DNA of 32,722 nt from HyVt-337 sp964428895 (GTDB lineage Bacteria > Planctomycetota > Phycisphaerae > SM23-33), in NCBI GenBank assembly GCA_964428895.1, contig CAYRZU010000035.1, positions 1 to 32,722 of the forward strand, read 5' to 3'. The translations under genes and the position numbers were made by a program. This document shows, piece after piece, positions 24,201 to 31,670 of this stretch. Each line of letters starts with the position of its first letter. Position 1 is the stretch's first letter. The notes under the pieces were generated by a model that saw nothing but the letters and a program-made list of their open reading frames with translations, was not told the origin of the DNA and made no database searches.

Positions 24201-27200
24201 GCTTCACCGGCAGCGAACGTAATCGCGCCGGAGGAGGCGTTCAGATCGTTGGTGAGCACGTTGACGTCGCCGACCGTTTCCCAGTACTTCGTGAGAGCCT
24301 GATCGGTCGGCCCCGGCCGCGTCACGGTGAAGACGAAATCCGTCGTGCCGGTATCGCCCTCAGCCAAGGACACGTCATCAATGGCGACCATCGGGGGCGT
24401 ATTGGCGTCCAGAATAGTCGTGGTCGCCTGGCCGTTGGCGATCCTCCCTGCGGAGGGATTGGTCAGCGTCAGGTTGTAGGTCTCGTAGCCTTCGACCAGC
24501 GTGTCCGGGATGGTCGAGACGCTCGCGGTCCAGGCCAGGAAGGCTGGGACGAAGGGATCATCGAGGGGATAGAACCCAATCGTAAGGTCGCCCACGTAGT
24601 CCACGCCTTCGGTGGCCGTGCCACCGCCGGCATCAACGAGTACCTCCACGTACTCCGTGGGATACCGGGACAGCGACACGGTGTAATAAGCCAGGTCCCC
24701 CTCCAAGACCACCGGATCGGCGCTGATGGAGAACTCCAGCGGCGGCGGATCCACGATGGTAACCGTCACCTCCCCCGGTGTGCCGATTCGGCCGGCCGAC
24801 GGATTGGCCAGTGTGATGTTGAAGGTCTCATCGCCTTCGATCAGTTCGTCGGTGACGGTGTGGACGCTCTGGACCATCGGCGGGTCGCCGGGATTGAACC
24901 CGATAGTGCACCCACCCCCGTAGTCCGTGCCGAAGGTCGCCGTTCCGCCGGGGACAAGGACATCGACCCACACCATCTCCGTTGGCTGCCGCGACATCGA
25001 CACCGTGTAGTCGATTACGTCGCCTTCATTCACCGTGGGATTGGCCGTAACGAAGAACTCCAGTGGCGGCGGGTCCAGAATGGTGACGGTGACCTCACCT
25101 TCCGCACCAATGACGCCCCCCACGGGATTCGCCAACGTGATGTTGAAGGTCTCATCGCCTTCGATCAGCTCGTCGGTCACGGTGTAGACGCTCTGGACCA
25201 TCGGCGGGTCGCCGGGGTTGAAGCCGATCGTGCAGCCGCCCGTGTAGTCCGAGCCGAAGGTGGCCGTGCCGCCGCCGACGGTGACCGTGACCTCCACGTA
25301 TTCCGTAGGCTGGCGGGACATCGACACGGTGTAATCGATCACGTCGCCTTCATTCACCGTCGGATTGGCCGTGATGAAGAACTCCAGCGGCGGAGGCGGC
25401 ACGTCGTCGTTGAGGATCGTGCCGGTCCCCACGCCGGATCCGCCGCCGATGCCATCGTCGATGAGGACAAACGCCGTGGGGTTGCTCAGCGTGACCGTGA
25501 AGGTCTCGTCGGACTCGGCGTCGGAATCGCCGAGGACGTCGACCGTCACGTTCTTGAGCGTGTCTCCGGGGCCGAACGTCAGCGTGCCGGATGCGGCCGT
25601 ATAGTCCGTGCCTTCCACCGCCGATCCGCCGGAGGTGGCGTAGTCGACGGTCACCGAATCGGCCTCTTCTCGCGAGAGATAGACGTTGAAGGTCAGTTGC
25701 CCCCCGCTGGCGGCGCTGCCCTCGAGGGCCTCGGCGTCACCGATGGAGAACATCGTCGGTAGGGGCATGCCTTCGCAAATGTGCGGCACGATCTGGCCGA
25801 CGGCGATGGACCCCGAGGAGGGGTCCGATAGCCGCACCAAGAACGGGTCGCAGCCTTCCTCCCCGTCGTTGTCCAGGAAGGTCTGGATGGTGAAGTCGAT
25901 CGAGGTCGGCCCGCCGGGGGTGAACGTCAGTGTCTGATGGAGCGGGGCGAAGTCATCGCCCTCGACGGCCACGTCGTCGATGGTGTCGACTCGGACCGTA
26001 ACGGGGTCGGTAATGGTTCCCGTGACCGACACGGTAAAGTGGACCACGTCTCCCTCGTTCACATCGGTGTCGCCGGATATGGAGAACTCCACCGGCGTTC
26101 CGTGGTCGTCGTCAACGATAGCCACGACGGCATGGCCGTCGTCAATGGTCGCACCGATTGCGTTGGATAGGTTGACGAAGAAGGTCTCGTTGTCTTGACC
26201 TTCATCGATGTCGTCGTCGTAGATCTCCAGATGGATGGTCTTGGATGTTTCGCCCGGGGCGAAGGTCCGCGTCTGCGAGGTGTATATCTGGTAGTCGCCC
26301 GGCCGCGGGTAGAAGGGGGCGCCCACGGCGGTGTTGTCGGCGGTGGAATAGTCGAAGCTGATGAACTGATCCGACGGCGCCGAGAGCGTCACTCCCAGTT
26401 CCAGGAAGTAGGGGGTCGTCTCGCCTTCGAGCTTCCATCCGTCCGCGATGGACAGTGTCGGCAGCGCGCCGGGCCCGTCCAGGATCGTTCCGACGCCCAG
26501 GTTGTCGCCATAGACGGCCGTATCGCCGAAATAGCCGGAAATGGTACCTAGCTCGAGGTGGACGACCTCGTCGCCTTCGGTGACGGCGTCGTTGATGATC
26601 GGCACGGTCACCCGGGAACTGGTGTTGCCCATGAACCACGCCGTCCCGGTCGTGGCAACGTAATCGACGCCCGCGGTGGCGGCGTTGCCGGTCGGCGGGT
26701 CGGCCGTGGCGTAATTGACATAGATTTCGCCATACTGAGGCGGGGTTGTCAGACTGATTTCGAAGATCAGCCCGCCGCCGTCTTCGCTCATGACCGGGTC
26801 GGAGACCAGCACCTTGCGGATGTCGGCGCCGTCGTCGTTGAGAATCGTGCCGTGCCCCACGTCGAAGGTCGTGCCGGTGGCCGGGTCTTTCACCAGGACC
26901 TCGAAGAGCTCGTCGCTTTCGACGTTCAGATCGCCAAACACCGTTACTGCAAAGGTCTTGGTCGTCTCGCCCGGGGCGAAGTCCAGCGTCCCCGACGTCT
27001 CCACGTAATCGACGCCGGGCGTGGGCCCGAAGCCAAACGGGTCGCCATAGGTCTGATAGGTGACACTCACCTGCTGGTCGAACTCGCCGTTGATCTCGAC
27101 GGTGAAGATCATGTCGGCGCTGTCCACGTCGCCTTCATCCATCTGAAGGTTGTCGATGGTGGCGTCCAGGGGCGTCAGGTCGTCGTTCTCGATGGTCCCC

Positions 27201-27925
27201 ACGCCCTGGCCGTCGCTGATGATGGCGTTGGCGGGGTCTGAGAGATTCACGAAGAACGTTTCGTCCAGCTCGCGGCGGGTGTCGTTGTTGACGATCACCG
27301 AGAGGGTCTTCGACGTCTCGCTGGGAGCGAAGGTCAGCGTGTCGGTGGCTTCGTAGTAGTCCGAGCTGGCCACGGCCGTGTCGTCGGCGGTGACGTAGTC
27401 GACGGTGACGGTGTCTGTGCTCGGATTGAACAGGTCGACCGTGAAAGTGAAGTACGTGTCGAAGCCGTGGCCGGAGCCTTCGGACTTCGTCACATCATTG
27501 ATGGACAGCCGCGGCGTATCGTCGCCGGCGTCCACGATGGTGGCCGTGGCGTCCCCGTCGCCAATGGTGGCGCCGGTGGCGCTGGTGATGGTCACGGAAA
27601 ACGTCTCATCGGACTCGACCTCGGCGTCGGCCAGCACGGTGAAGGGAATCGTCGCCGTGGTCGAGGGGTTCATGATGTACCCACTTCCGGAGGCGACGGT
27701 GTAATCCACGCCTTCGACGGCCGTGCCGTCGGTCACCTCGTAGTTGAACCACACCTCGAAGGCGGGCGCCTCCGTCAACGACACGTCAAAGTGGCCCGTT
27801 ACGTCGGTGGCGCCCTCGCGAACCAGGACGTCATCGTCAATGGAGAGGATTGGCGTACCGTTGAGCAGCAGACGTGGTTCAAGCCCCTCAAATCGCGGGC
27901 GACGGACGAGATGATGTAGACTCAT
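21245..27925 (-). CDS. Giant secreted Calx-beta repeat protein with PKD-like domains and dockerin
   Basis: A 2226-residue surface or secreted protein. The start ATG 27925 has AGAGG 7 bases upstream; it gives MSLHHLVRRPRFEGLEPRLLLNG, the LEPR-XLL N-terminus of planctomycete exported giants. About 16 Calx-beta-like repeats of ~105-125 residues follow (to ~1870), each with blocks such as EGVDYT, TLTFAPGETSKT, ESDETFxVxLSNP and GxGTILNDD; the acidic loops suggest calcium binding. Two PKD-like domains (TIDWGDGSTP near 1900, TIDWGDGTAP near 2085) surround or flank a type I dockerin with two DxNxDG loops. Repeats 8 and 9 are nearly identical. The frame ends at 21245 by an apparent frameshift; the true C-terminus probably continues to 20851. 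Adhesion or matrix function is inferred. Confidence 0.9.
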   Translation of the reverse strand: MSLHHLVRRPRFEGLEPRLLLNGTPILSIDDDVLVREGATDVTGHFDVSLTEAPAFEVWFNYEVTDGTAVEGVDYTVASGSGYIMNPSTTATIPFTVLADAEVESDETFSVTITSATGATIGDGDATATIVDAGDDTPRLSINDVTKSEGSGHGFDTYFTFTVDLFNPSTDTVTVDYVTADDTAVASSDYYEATDTLTFAPSETSKTLSVIVNNDTRRELDETFFVNLSDPANAIISDGQGVGTIENDDLTPLDATIDNLQMDEGDVDSADMIFTVEINGEFDQQVSVTYQTYGDPFGFGPTPGVDYVETSGTLDFAPGETTKTFAVTVFGDLNVESDELFEVLVKDPATGTTFDVGHGTILNDDGADIRKVLVSDPVMSEDGGGLIFEISLTTPPQYGEIYVNYATADPPTGNAATAGVDYVATTGTAWFMGNTSSRVTVPIINDAVTEGDEVVHLELGTISGYFGDTAVYGDNLGVGTILDGPGALPTLSIADGWKLEGETTPYFLELGVTLSAPSDQFISFDYSTADNTAVGAPFYPRPGDYQIYTSQTRTFAPGETSKTIHLEIYDDDIDEGQDNETFFVNLSNAIGATIDDGHAVVAIVDDDHGTPVEFSISGDTDVNEGDVVHFTVSVTGTITDPVTVRVDTIDDVAVEGDDFAPLHQTLTFTPGGPTSIDFTIQTFLDNDGEEGCDPFLVRLSDPSSGSIAVGQIVPHICEGMPLPTMFSIGDAEALEGSAASGGQLTFNVYLSREEADSVTVDYATSGGSAVEGTDYTAASGTLTFGPGDTLKNVTVDVLGDSDAESDETFTVTLSNPTAFVLIDDGIGGGSGVGTGTILNDDVPPPPLEFFITANPTVNEGDVIDYTVSMSRQPTEYVEVTVTVGGGTATFGSDYTGGCTIGFNPGDPPMVQSVYTVTDELIEGDETFNITLANPVGGVIGAEGEVTVTILDPPPLEFFVTANPTVNEGDVIDYTVSMSRQPTEMVWVDVLVPGGTATFGTDYGGGCTIGFNPGDPPMVQSVHTVTDELIEGDETFNITLANPSAGRIGTPGEVTVTIVDPPPLEFSISADPVVLEGDLAYYTVSLSRYPTEYVEVLVDAGGGTATEGVDYVGDLTIGFYPLDDPFVPAFLAWTASVSTIPDTLVEGYETYNLTLTNPSAGRIANGQATTTILDANTPPMVAIDDVSLAEGDTGTTDFVFTVTRPGPTDQALTKYWETVGDVNVLTNDLNASSGAITFAAGEATTTITVEVIGDLQWELDDTFGVAVAGNPPVRDPVTGDLIGDMVVGTGTILNDDGEPTISIDDVEQLEGDTLGSVAEFTVSLSRPSSQQVSVDYGTANGTAEIADYDYAWATGTVNFFPGETSKPVRITVVPDLDIEPDETFFVNLSDPTGATLADDQGLATILDDDTPPPVTFSVNDATVIEGDVGQTDMVFEITLSVPQPTVQSVFFETTFGTAGYADYGHVGELAAFNPGQTVMQVVVPIFGDTDIEGNEAFTFELTADPNSFPIIGDGEGVGTILDDDGPPIFSITGDAMVDEGHLASYTVSYIGELTAPATVQLDTEPGTTLTPDATEGVDFDGQHVTIAFVPGGARSMSYWVQTHIDMVVEGDEEFAVSLSNPSEGIIDYGSFDTVIVDTTPPPPPIEFSITGSQSVTEGDTAIYTISYTGVLAAPATVKLDTGPGLTLMPDATEGVDFDGEHVTIAFVPGGTASMSYWVQTHTDTLLEGAEEFTVNLSNPSEGVIVTVQAETTILDAGAVGVILGDLTITEGAPFQPPITLTAPHAQAIDIPYSTTFIHETGGRPYITKSGVFRFDPGDTTTPSGAFQTVMTPADEGDDIWTINLGAPQIGGSPAADVFVIDGQGLMTILDGGNVISPPVITNLTVTPSPVDENGTVTLDGTFIDANLTDTHTVTIDWGDGSTPTEFVLPVGNRAFQATHPYLDDNPTATPADDVTITVTVDDGSGAAGGAPAPLTGDLNADGKVNLTDLMILKDNFGQTGVGLPGDISGDGLVDLTDLMVLRDNFGSTAPPPAGGDPPSGQATETVDVTVNNVDPDIVNLLADPDPIYKDTSTNLSGGFTDPGTLDDHEVTIDWGDGTAPTVLNATVGGRVFDADHIYGPTGTGPQDVYTVTVTVTDDDTGTDQMTTTITVINGVLIDGFSAGDAGVTLDDSEILEQDMDTQLPPTDTHGGTRHIQADWQGMPVGPDTGDFGAVAVDAGLANVTLGG
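21853..22003 (-). other. Type I dockerin module inside the giant protein
   Basis: Two tandem calcium-binding half-motifs are encoded here: GDLNADGKVNLTDLMILKDN and GDISGDGLVDLTDLMVLRDN, each ending NFG. In cellulosome systems dockerins pair with cohesins; in planctomycetes they occur widely in large secreted proteins with unknown partners. No cohesin is visible in the window. The module interrupts the last strand of the first PKD-like domain: VTVDDGSG lies before it and ATETVDVTVNNVDP after it. Confidence 0.9.
24491..25138 (-). repeat. Recent tandem duplication of Calx-beta units 8 and 9 (324-base period)
   Basis: Two successive repeat units are nearly identical in DNA. GTGATGTTGAAGGTCTCATC occurs at 24813 and 25137, exactly 324 bases (108 codons) apart, and the following ~90 bases match with only scattered, mostly third-position changes. 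Other units in the gene are far more divergent. The outer limits given are approximate; the second copy extends to about 25400. Confidence 0.7.
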
Positions 27926-28155
27926 TGTTCCGCCTCTCGGACTTTCGCTTCGCGAGCGCAAATCGCCCACGGCATCCCGTCCAGGCAATGTATGAAGACC
28001 AGTCCTCTCTTGGCCCTAATGCGACATGGGTCGTACCTATACCCTACCACAGAACTCGAAATCCACAAGGGCAGGAGGTCACAAGAAGGCAGCTTGCAAC
28101 ACGTTTGGACACAGACGCTTACGGGGATGTTGGGGGATTCCCCGGCCGAATTAGC
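27926..28155. other. Upstream region of the giant gene
   Basis: A 230-base gap between kdsB and the giant gene, both on the minus strand, and lower in GC than its surroundings. It contains a palindromic GGGGATTCCCC near 28135-28145 just after kdsB, too short for a confident terminator. No -35/-10 pair of good quality was found, although TATAGG occurs on the minus strand near 28040. Confidence 0.3.
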
Positions 28156-28884
28156 CTAGCCGCCCATGCGGGCGACAAACGCGGCGTAATCGTCGGGTGT
28201 ATCGATGCCGGTTCCGGCGTAGTCGACCACGCCCACGGCGATCGCGTAGCCATACTCCAACGCCCGAAGCTGCTCGAGCTTCTCGGCCTGTTCCGCCGGA
28301 GAGGGCGGCAGGGAGGTGAACGTCCGCAGGAAGCTGACCCGGTACCCGTAGATGCCCAAGTGCAGCAGATGGGCCACATCACCGTCGCCATCGCGGTCGA
28401 AGGGAATCGGGGCCCGCGAGAAGTACATGGCCTTGCCCGCGGCGTTGCAGACGACCTTGACCTTGTTGGGGTCGGCCGCTTCCGCGGGCGCCAGGGCCGT
28501 CGCCAACGTGGCCATCGGGGCATCGCCGGCCGCCATCAGTGCCACCAACCGATCGATGCATGTGCCCGGCATGTCGGGCTCGTCCCCCTGGACGTTGATG
28601 ATCACGTCATCGTCAGCCAATCCCAGCGTCGCAGCGGCCTCGGCCAGCCGATCCGTGCCGGAGGCGCAGGCTTCACTGGTCATGACAGCCTCGCCGCCGA
28701 AGGCAACGACCGCTTCGCGGATCCGTTCGTCATCGGTGGCCACCACAATCCGATCGATGGCCTTGGCTGCCTGGACGGCTTCGACCACATGCTGGATCAA
28801 CGTCTTGCCGGTCTGGTCCAGCAGGGGCTTTCCCGGCAGGCGGGTGGCCCCATAGCGGGCGGGGATGATGGCAATGACGCTCAT
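28156..28884 (-). CDS. kdsB: 3-deoxy-manno-octulosonate cytidylyltransferase (CMP-Kdo synthetase)
   Basis: A 242-residue cytoplasmic enzyme that activates Kdo with CTP for lipid A-core synthesis. Motifs in order: MSVIAIIPARYGATRLPGKP (nucleotide-binding loop), RIVVATDDERI, ASGTDRLAEAA, DVIINVQGDEPDMPG (metal and nucleotide site), MYFSRAPIPFDRD, LHLGIYGYRVSFLR and KLEQLRALEYGYAIAV. The length is close to the usual 248. The frame stays open upstream to 29001, into the tRNA promoter area, but family sequence starts at ATG 28884; no strong ribosome site is visible. Together with gmhA it points to a Kdo/heptose-containing outer-membrane glycolipid. It is divergent from tRNA-Ser. Confidence 0.96.
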   Translation of the reverse strand: MSVIAIIPARYGATRLPGKPLLDQTGKTLIQHVVEAVQAAKAIDRIVVATDDERIREAVVAFGGEAVMTSEACASGTDRLAEAAATLGLADDDVIINVQGDEPDMPGTCIDRLVALMAAGDAPMATLATALAPAEAADPNKVKVVCNAAGKAMYFSRAPIPFDRDGDGDVAHLLHLGIYGYRVSFLRTFTSLPPSPAEQAEKLEQLRALEYGYAIAVGVVDYAGTGIDTPDDYAAFVARMGG

Positions 28885-28957
28885 GGTGTCTGAGTGTAGG
28901 TCGCCGCCCTTTAAAAGCAAGTTCGATGATCTGGCTGGCATGCGCCGCCAGCGCAGC

Positions 28958-28986
28958 TTGACACCGTCAGGCAGTCGCGATAAGGT
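28958..28986 (+). promoter_or_regulatory. Promoter of tRNA-Ser
   Basis: A perfect TTGACA at 28958-28963, a 17-base spacer and TAAGGT at 28981-28986. A transcript starting near 28993 would have about 23 bases before the mature tRNA at 29016. The opening 15 bases TTGACACCGTCAGGC match the WecA-like gene promoter at 14 of 15 positions. Confidence 0.6.
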
Positions 28987-29015
28987 ATCGCTTCGCCGCA
29001 TGCCGCGAAATGCGT

Positions 29016-29106
29016 GGAGAGGTGGCAGAGTGGCTGAATGCGACGGTTTGCTAAACCGTTGGGCGAGGTATTCCTTGTCCCGCGGGTTCGAATCCCGCCC
29101 TCTCCG
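29016..29106 (+). tRNA. tRNA-Ser (anticodon GCT)
   Basis: The acceptor stem GGAGAGG (29016-29022) pairs with CCTCTCC (29099-29105), followed by discriminator G at 29106. The anticodon stem ACGGT/ACCGT (29043-29047, 29055-29059) closes a seven-base loop with GCT at 29050-29052, reading AGC and AGT codons. A long variable arm, as expected of serine tRNAs, and a T-arm GCGGGTTCGAATCCCGC are present. CCA is not encoded. The 3' end borders a probable integrase remnant, making this a likely insertion site. Confidence 0.97.
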
Positions 29107-29389
29107 TTTAGAAGTAACAGACGATGACGGCCAGTGTCAGGAAGCGACTGAGGCCCTGCAAACACAGGGCGATTCGCAACCGGGCAGTGGCCGTTGTCAC
29201 GCGCCGACGCACACCGATCCGGCGACAGGGGATGACAGGGCCGATACAGGGAATGTACGGAGTGACGACAAGGAGAGCGACAAGGTAGTTTCGGGCGATC
29301 CCGACCTACAGACTGTGGCCGACGCTTGGGACGATCTGCCCGGGGCGGTCAAAGCGGGCATGTTGGCGATGGTGAGAGCCCAGAGGTAG
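29107..29389 (+). pseudogene. Start-less coding remnant, probably the C-terminal tail of a site-specific recombinase
   Basis: One frame is open from the tRNA 3' end to TAG at 29387. Its last 33 residues, including DPDLQTVADAWDDLPGAVKA and ending GMLAMVRAQR, resemble from memory the conserved tail after the catalytic domain of many planctomycete tyrosine recombinases (an x-Pro-x-Leu pattern after a Trp, then a short helix). The earlier part is a low-complexity polar linker (SDDKESDK). No ATG or GTG with a ribosome site exists in frame after the tRNA, and the catalytic R-H-R-Y residues are absent, so this is a remnant. Its location directly at a tRNA 3' end supports an integrated-element origin. 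The family call is moderate. Confidence 0.45.
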
Positions 29390-29398
29390 TTGGCCGCA

Positions 29399-29674
29399 CT
29401 AGTCGTAGTAGATTTCGGGCTCACCTAAGTCCAAATCAGACGAATGACAGAAGGGACAGCGCGGCGGCGCATCCAGGGAAAACGCGCCTCCGCATCTACA
29501 CGCCTCGAGTTGCTGCAGTATGGAATCCTCTCGCTTCCGTGACCGTTCCCTTGGAAGGTTCTTCGTGGCCCCACAGTTCTCACACCGCACCTGGACGAAC
29601 CGAAAGCCACCGCCATCGCTGAGTCTGAACTGCTTCCCGCACCCCCTACATGTTGCCTCGTAGGTCTGGCCCAT
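29399..29674 (-). CDS. Small double zinc-ribbon protein
   Basis: A 91-residue protein with eight cysteines in two clusters: Cys9/Cys12 with Cys31/Cys34 (CRGC, CENC), and Cys59/Cys61 with Cys73/Cys76 (CRC, CPFC), as in paired zinc ribbons. A basic segment between them (PRERSRKRED) could touch nucleic acid. AGGGA lies 6 bases before ATG. It follows the HEAT-repeat gene on the same strand after 75 bases, so they may be cotranscribed. It lies within the presumed island. Nothing identifies a particular function; it may bind DNA, RNA or protein. Confidence 0.72.
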   Translation of the reverse strand: MGQTYEATCRGCGKQFRLSDGGGFRFVQVRCENCGATKNLPRERSRKREDSILQQLEACRCGGAFSLDAPPRCPFCHSSDLDLGEPEIYYD

Positions 29675-29749
29675 AGCGTCCCTACGGTTATGGAAGGTCT
29701 GCTGGCTGTCTTGCTACGTGCTCTACCTTCTCATTTGCCTCAGTTGTCA

Positions 29750-30919
29750 CTAGTAGGGCCGGAAATGGCCCTTGTGTGCGCTGTCCAGAGCATCGTAGAA
29801 GCTGGACTTGAACTCCTTGATCTCTTCCAGCGCGACATCCATAATCTCGGCCCACTCCTTATCCTTCTTGGCGAAGTCAGTCAGCGGTTTGACAGCTCGT
29901 CCATCACGCATTCGCCTCAGGGCCTGCGCCGCGTTCCAGCAAACTTGTGAGCCCTCGTCAGCAAGGGCCAGAATCAATGGTTCGACCGCTCGAACATCGT
30001 CGATAAACCCCAACGCATCGGCCGCACGGGCGCGGATCCCATGGTTCCTGTGTTCGAGCGCCGTGATTAGCGTGGTCACAGGACACTCGACTCCGCTCTT
30101 CTTCGTGCTATCTGTGATTGGAACACCTAGTTCCCAAAGCGCTATGGCAAGCGTCTCTTCTTCGTCGCAACCCTCATCTACATCGGCGTAAGGGTACTTG
30201 CGGAGTTGAGCCAGCAACGGAATGATGGCGTGATCGTCTCCCAGCTTGGCAAGGGCCCGAGCGGCAGCATCTCTAATATCTTCGGGGCGGCGAAGCTCGT
30301 TGATCAGCGGCTCGACAGCGCGTTCGTTACCGAGATTCCCCAAGACCTCTATAGTCGCAATATGCGCTGTTTCCCAGCTACAGGTGCCAAGCGAGCGTAT
30401 GAGCGCTTCGGCCGCTTCGTCCTCGTCTATTCTAATTACGGCATCAAAGACTTCCCCCAGGAGGTAGTTGTCCTCATCAAAACGCCAGAGGATATTCTCG
30501 ATCAGAGGTCCGATAGCAGACTTGTCGCCAATACTAACCAGAGCGCCGAGTAGAGCTTCGACCGCTCCTTCCTCTACTTGCCAGAGCTGCCGGTCGCCTA
30601 GGGTTTGCTCGATCAACGGGAGGATCGCTCGGGATCCCATCAGCTCTATTAGCGCGTCCATTACGTTTCCGATGACTTCAGCGTGTTCTTCGGCGAGCAT
30701 AGCGATCAACGGCGGCTCCGCACGGCTGTCCTTGAGCATTCCCAGGCTCCGGGCTGCTTCGGCGCGGACACCAGGATCCTCGTCGGTAAGGGCAATGACT
30801 AAGGGCTCAAAGGCGCGCTTGTCCTCAAGCTTTCCCAGTGCGGTTGCAGCTTGCAGACGCTTTTCGGTGCTTGGCATGCGGAGCCGTGCAATCACTGAGT
30901 AGATGTCTTCGTAAGCCAT
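29750..30919 (-). CDS. HEAT-repeat protein
   Basis: A 389-residue protein built almost wholly of ~31-residue HEAT/PBS-lyase-like repeats, at least nine: for example RLQAATALGKLEDKRAFEPL, VRAEAARSLGMLKDSRAEPP, ATIEVLGNLGNERAVEPLIN, IRARAADALGFIDDVRAVEP and CWNAAQALRRMRDGRAVKPL. Such solenoids are protein-binding scaffolds; the resemblance to phycobilisome-lyase repeats does not imply that activity. No signal peptide, so cytoplasmic. I chose ATG 30919 (GGGGTTGG just upstream) over ATG 30931. The C-terminal ~40 residues are charged and not repeat-like. Third codon positions are less GC-biased than in genes before the tRNA, consistent with recent acquisition. Confidence 0.82.
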   Translation of the reverse strand: MAYEDIYSVIARLRMPSTEKRLQAATALGKLEDKRAFEPLVIALTDEDPGVRAEAARSLGMLKDSRAEPPLIAMLAEEHAEVIGNVMDALIELMGSRAILPLIEQTLGDRQLWQVEEGAVEALLGALVSIGDKSAIGPLIENILWRFDEDNYLLGEVFDAVIRIDEDEAAEALIRSLGTCSWETAHIATIEVLGNLGNERAVEPLINELRRPEDIRDAAARALAKLGDDHAIIPLLAQLRKYPYADVDEGCDEEETLAIALWELGVPITDSTKKSGVECPVTTLITALEHRNHGIRARAADALGFIDDVRAVEPLILALADEGSQVCWNAAQALRRMRDGRAVKPLTDFAKKDKEWAEIMDVALEEIKEFKSSFYDALDSAHKGHFRPY

Positions 30920-31053
30920 TTCCAACCCCATATCGCTGACTTAACTAGTCTACTTGAAGTTGGGGGGCTTCGCCACGGGGGCAGTTGGCCGGCCTGTGGG
31001 GGCCGGGATGTTCCTGGCGGAACAGGTATGTGGCCGTCCATTCCCGGAGAGAA

Positions 31054-31073
31054 CTGGGCCAGAAGCGGCCCAG
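31054..31073. repeat. Perfect inverted repeat CTGGGCC/GGCCCAG
   Basis: CTGGGCC (31054-31060), loop AGAAGC, GGCCCAG (31067-31073): seven pairs with a six-base loop. There is no T-run after it, so it is not a typical intrinsic terminator. Confidence 0.6.
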
Positions 31074-31128
31074 CCCGGTCCAGGAACGGGACGAATCGGG
31101 CCTCAGAAGGGGAGAAATGACTCCTGAG

Positions 31129-31161
31129 TTCTGGCCCGGCCGGATGAAGGAAGGGCCAGAA
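31129..31161. repeat. Inverted repeat TTCTGGCCC/GGGCCAGAA
   Basis: TTCTGGCCC (31129-31137) and GGGCCAGAA (31153-31161) form a nine-pair stem with a 15-base loop. The same nine-base word occurs again at 31056-31064, which makes this a repeated element rather than a chance hairpin. Confidence 0.6.
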
Positions 31162-31400
31162 TACAGCCCCTTTTCGCGGGGTCCTGGGTGGGTAGAGGGT
31201 GATGGGCTCCCGTAGAAAACCGTAGATCTGGCGATCTCCTTTGGGCTCGGCGGCGAGGGCAGGAGGAATGGGGAGGCGATGCAACCTTGACAGTCTGTCC
31301 GAAGCCCTGAAGAATCGAGGGAGCGGGTAGCACTTTTGGGCGGTTTCAGCTCGGTCTCGGGCTGCACTAGGGCCAACAGGGACGCGAAGGGAAGTAGGGC

Positions 31401-31670
31401 ATGTCGCAGCAACGAACAGTGGAAGGACTCACTGGCTGTATGGTATTGGTCGCCTTGCCATTGCTAGTCATAGGTGTGATGGCATACTTTCGCTTCTTTC
31501 TGGGGATCGGCTTGGTGAGTTGCGCAGCCGTGGCAATCCACTGGTCAACGATAAACGGCAAGCGGAAGAAGGCTAGCCTGCTGAGGAGCATTACTGGGAA
31601 CGTTATGTTCGCCATCTGTACTTTGCTCGATTCTCTTGTGTGTCATGGTCGCAGGGACTGTTCTACCTGA
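31401..31670 (+). CDS. Membrane protein fragment, 5' part of a probable frameshifted gene
   Basis: Starts at ATG 31401 with AAGGGAAG upstream. It has two hydrophobic segments (CMVLVALPLLVIGVMAYF and FLGIGLVSCAAVAIHW) and the beginning of a third (GNVMFAICTLL), after which the frame turns polar (DSLVCHGRRDCST) and stops. The next frame, overlapping by 35 bases, continues naturally with hydrophobic sequence. The two open frames are most simply one gene of about 310 codons with a one-base frameshift near 31615-31635. As an independent 89-residue protein it is also possible. Confidence 0.55.
   Translation: MSQQRTVEGLTGCMVLVALPLLVIGVMAYFRFFLGIGLVSCAAVAIHWSTINGKRKKASLLRSITGNVMFAICTLLDSLVCHGRRDCST

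Larger units (their letters stand above)
30920..31400. other. Non-coding stretch rich in inverted repeats
   Basis: About 480 bases between divergent genes with no supported CDS; the open minus-strand frame here is Pro/Ser/Arg-rich with no ribosome site. It holds three copies of GGGCCAGAA (31056-31064 and 31153-31161 direct; 31129-31137 inverted) and at least two GC hairpins, annotated separately. It might be a mobile-element scar, a repeat-type non-coding element, or control DNA. Confidence 0.5.

Noticed and set aside
21581..25762. 1393-codon open frame on the plus strand under the giant gene
   Set aside because: It is a mirror of the Calx-beta repeats (Gly/Asp/Arg/Val-rich), with no start signal and no domain. 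Its length reflects codon bias on the real strand.
21245..27925. Repeat array considered as CRISPR or minisatellite
   Set aside because: The repeats are in frame, ~320-370 bases long, divergent, and encode Calx-beta domains; there are no short identical repeats with spacers.
28865..29389. A single plus-strand gene running through the tRNA
   Set aside because: The first half is antisense to kdsB and the middle is the tRNA itself. Only the part after the tRNA looks protein-like, so it is listed as a remnant.
31129..31161. Hairpin as an intrinsic terminator
   Set aside because: No T-run follows on either strand and neither adjacent gene ends here; both flanking genes point away from it.
30945..31412. 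155-codon minus-strand frame in the island
   Set aside because: Pro/Ser/Arg-rich composition, no ribosome site, and it covers the hairpin cluster; more likely non-coding.
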